This document shows positions 62,180-64,000 of a stretch of 64,000 bases of DNA, piece after piece. Numbering within the stretch: the first letter of the stretch is position 1; the number at the start of each line of letters is the position of its first letter. The notes under the pieces are model-generated. The model searched no databases and was not told where the DNA came from. It saw nothing but the letters and a program-made list of their open reading frames with translations. Position numbers and translations under genes: made by a program. Origin of the DNA: Symbiodinium natans (Eukaryota > Sar > Dinophyceae > Suessiales > Symbiodiniaceae); assembly GCA_905221605.1 (NCBI GenBank), contig CAJNDS010002103.1, forward strand, positions 186,581-250,580, given 5' to 3'.

Positions 62180-62515
62180 GCTTTACCCTATCATCTTCTT
62201 ATCATCATTTATCATATTTTATCATCTCTCATATTATCTCTTTTTATTATCTTCCATCATGTTTAATCATCTTCATATGCTTTTCTTATCATCTTCATAT
62301 CATCTTTTTATCATCCTTTATCATCTTTTTTGTCATCTTTTATCATCTTTTAATCGGGTCAAAATTCGGGATCTCATTTGGAAAGCATCCTTATCTGAAT
62401 CATCTTCTATCGTTATCATCCTTTATCATTTTTTATCATCTTTTTATCACCTTTTATCACCTTTTATCATCTTTTATCATCTTTTATCATCTTTTATCAT
62501 CTTTTACCATATTCA
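62180..62515. repeat. TATCATCTTTT tandem repeat
   Basis: Units of about 10-11 bp, TTATCATCTT with variation. The plus-strand ORFs rich in Phe/Ile/Ser/His here are not credible. Confidence 0.8.
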
Positions 62516-62600
62516 TATAATAGTCTTATAATCGTTTTGTAGTCTTTTCTATTTTTTCGTAATCTTTAAGATCCTGTGGTCTCTAGGTAATTAATTTTTT

Positions 62601-63125
62601 GGAGTGGTTCTAAGTCTTGCTTATCGGGGGGTAAGTGTTCGTAAGTTTCAAGAAGCAAATATATATATATATATATGTGTAACACTGAATTTCAAACCCC
62701 CTTAAACCCTTAAAGGCTGCGTATGTGGGGTGGTTCTAAGTCTTGCTTATCGGGGGGGTAAGTGTTCGTAAGTTTCAAGAAGCAAATATATATGCAACAC
62801 TGAATTTTAAACCCCCTTGAACCCTTAAAGGCTGCGTATGTGGGGTGGTTCTAAGTCTTGCTTATCGGGGGGTAAGTGTTCGTAAGTTTCAAGAAGCAAA
62901 TATATATGTAACCCTGAATTTTAACCCCCCTTAAACCCTTAAAGGCTGCGTATGTGGGGTGGTTCTAAGTCTTGCTTATCGGGGGGTAAGTGTTCGTAAA
63001 TTTCAAGAAGCAAATATATATGCAACACTGAATTTTAAACCCCCTTAAACCCTTAAAGGCTGCGTATGTGGGGTGGTTCTAAGTCTTGCTTATCGGGGGG
63101 TAAGTGTTCGTAAGTTTCAAGAAGC
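62601..63125. repeat. 114-bp tandem repeat interrupted by the gap
   Basis: TGGTTCTAAGTCTTGCTTAT starts at 62605, 62731, 62846, 62960 and 63074. The last three spacings are 115, 114 and 114 bp; the first is longer because of extra TA repeats. Copies are almost identical. The array runs into the gap, so its real length is unknown. Confidence 0.93.
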
Positions 63126-63225
63126 NNNNNNNNNNNNNNNNNNNNNNNNNNNNNNNNNNNNNNNNNNNNNNNNNNNNNNNNNNNNNNNNNNNNNNNNNNN
63201 NNNNNNNNNNNNNNNNNNNNNNNNN
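63126..63225. other. Assembly gap (100 N)
   Basis: Exactly 100 Ns inside or at the end of the 114-bp tandem array, which probably broke the assembly. Confidence 0.98.
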
Positions 63226-64000
63226 CCTATCAACCCCAAAACCCTAAACCTTAAACCCTATAAACCCCAAACCTCAAGCCCAATAAACCCCAAACGCCAG
63301 CCTTTGTATGCTTGTGTGGCAGATCGGGGCCCATTGCTAGGACCCAAGACCGGTATGAAGAGCGGGATCAGCATCTGATGCACGCTAGGTTCCCCTGCAA
63401 GCTAGGAGGAGTTGATATTCTTCATGTTTTATGTTTCTTTGTCATAGTGGGGTAACATTTTACATTTTTAGGCGTACTTAAACTCAATAAGGAATAAGAT
63501 TTTCAATGTTTCTTACTACCCCCAACTATGAACCAGGTTTCTTTGGCTGGAGAGGGAGGAGGAACGTGGTGGTTTAGTTGGAAAATAAAGGGATCTTATC
63601 TCTTATCCCTGCCCTCAAGCGTTGGGCGCTCCTAGTTACTTGGACCAGTCGTGTCATTCCGGGTTAAGGGACCAGACCCTAGCCTCCCTGCACCCCAATT
63701 CTAATTCTAATTAATACTACATGAAGGTTTCGGGTTTAGGGTTTGGGGTTTAGGGTTTAGGGTTTAGGGTTTAGGGTTTAGGGTTTAGGGTTTAGGGTTT
63801 AGGCTCCAACCCCCACCTCCCCCCCCACCCCAGCACCCTAGATGGCATCCCCCCGCCCATGAAAGTATCCGTAGCTCCCAACACACACCCTATCTCCCCC
63901 TTTGGAATTATTTTGTTATTTATGAAGCATGTTGTTTTTATTAAGGTTCTAATTAAAAGTATATTATTGTCATTCTTATTAAGGTTCTAAGGTGAGTATA
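63226..64000. other. Right end of window, telomere-type repeats, no gene seen
   Basis: Degenerate CCCTAAA/CCCTATAAA copies at 63235-63290 and a TTTAGGG array at 63728-63803. TTATTAAGGTTCTAA occurs twice near the end (63938 and 63978). Confidence 0.6.

Noticed and set aside
62113-62531. Two overlapping Phe/Ile/Ser/His-rich ORFs
   Set aside because: Products of the TATCATCTTTT tandem repeat.
62601-63125. CRISPR array
   Set aside because: The 114-bp units are directly tandem and nearly identical along their whole length, with no repeat-spacer alternation, and the context is eukaryotic.

Overview
The window is eukaryotic. It holds no bacterial gene organisation, and it is full of heptamer telomere-type repeats (TTTAGGG/CCCTAAA) in both orientations, microsatellites, an AT-rich satellite, small inverted-repeat elements and one enormous LTR retrotransposon. 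The heptamer is the telomere unit of plants, many green algae, dinoflagellates and chromerids. The Copia integrase style, the CCCH zinc fingers in Gag, and short inverted-repeat elements that behave like introns with GY..AG ends together suggest an alga or protist, most likely dinoflagellate-like. This is an inference; no host marker gene is present.

Layout. 1-1426: telomere-repeat-rich flank with CTG-rich spacer. 1432-39186: one complete Ty1/Copia-class retrotransposon on the minus strand. It has two 687-bp LTRs that I read as identical (1432-2118 and 38500-39186), TG..CA ends, and a perfect 5-bp target duplication CAATG (1427-1431 and 39187-39191). A primer-binding site lies against the 5' LTR (38486-38499) and a purine tract against the 3' LTR (2119-2130). 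39192-58300: low-gene-density DNA with many short telomere-repeat arrays, microsatellites, exon-like fragments on the minus strand and at least three families of 100-250 bp inverted-repeat elements. 58730-61540: AT-rich ATTTAAAT satellite with an embedded hairpin repeated about every 500 bp. 61560-63125: G-rich, TATCATCTTTT and 114-bp tandem repeats running into an assembly gap (63126-63225). 63226-64000: more telomere-type repeats.

The retrotransposon, read 5' to 3' on the minus strand, encodes: a small ORF1; a 1529-aa Gag-like ORF2 (coiled coils, a cysteine-rich zinc module, capsid-like region, two CCCH fingers); a 1603-aa ORF3 (aspartic protease, methyltransferase-like domain, integrase, 2-oxoglutarate/Fe(II) oxygenase-like domain); a 1953-aa ORF4 (Copia reverse transcriptase and RNase H); then three further large ORFs beyond pol, ORF5 (1478 aa, with an ADP-ribosyltransferase-like segment), ORF6 (543 aa) and ORF7 (2590 aa, zinc-binding and coiled-coil). 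This is several times the size of a usual Copia element. A strand-polarised motif, GGATAG/GGAATAG in the sense direction, is strikingly over-represented through coding and non-coding parts of the element.

Assembly caveat: 10868-16581 and 16682-22395 are near-identical copies that end exactly at the two edges of a 100-N gap. That is the signature of two overlapping contigs that were not merged. The true element is then about 31.9 kb rather than 37.8 kb, and ORF5 and ORF6 each occur once.
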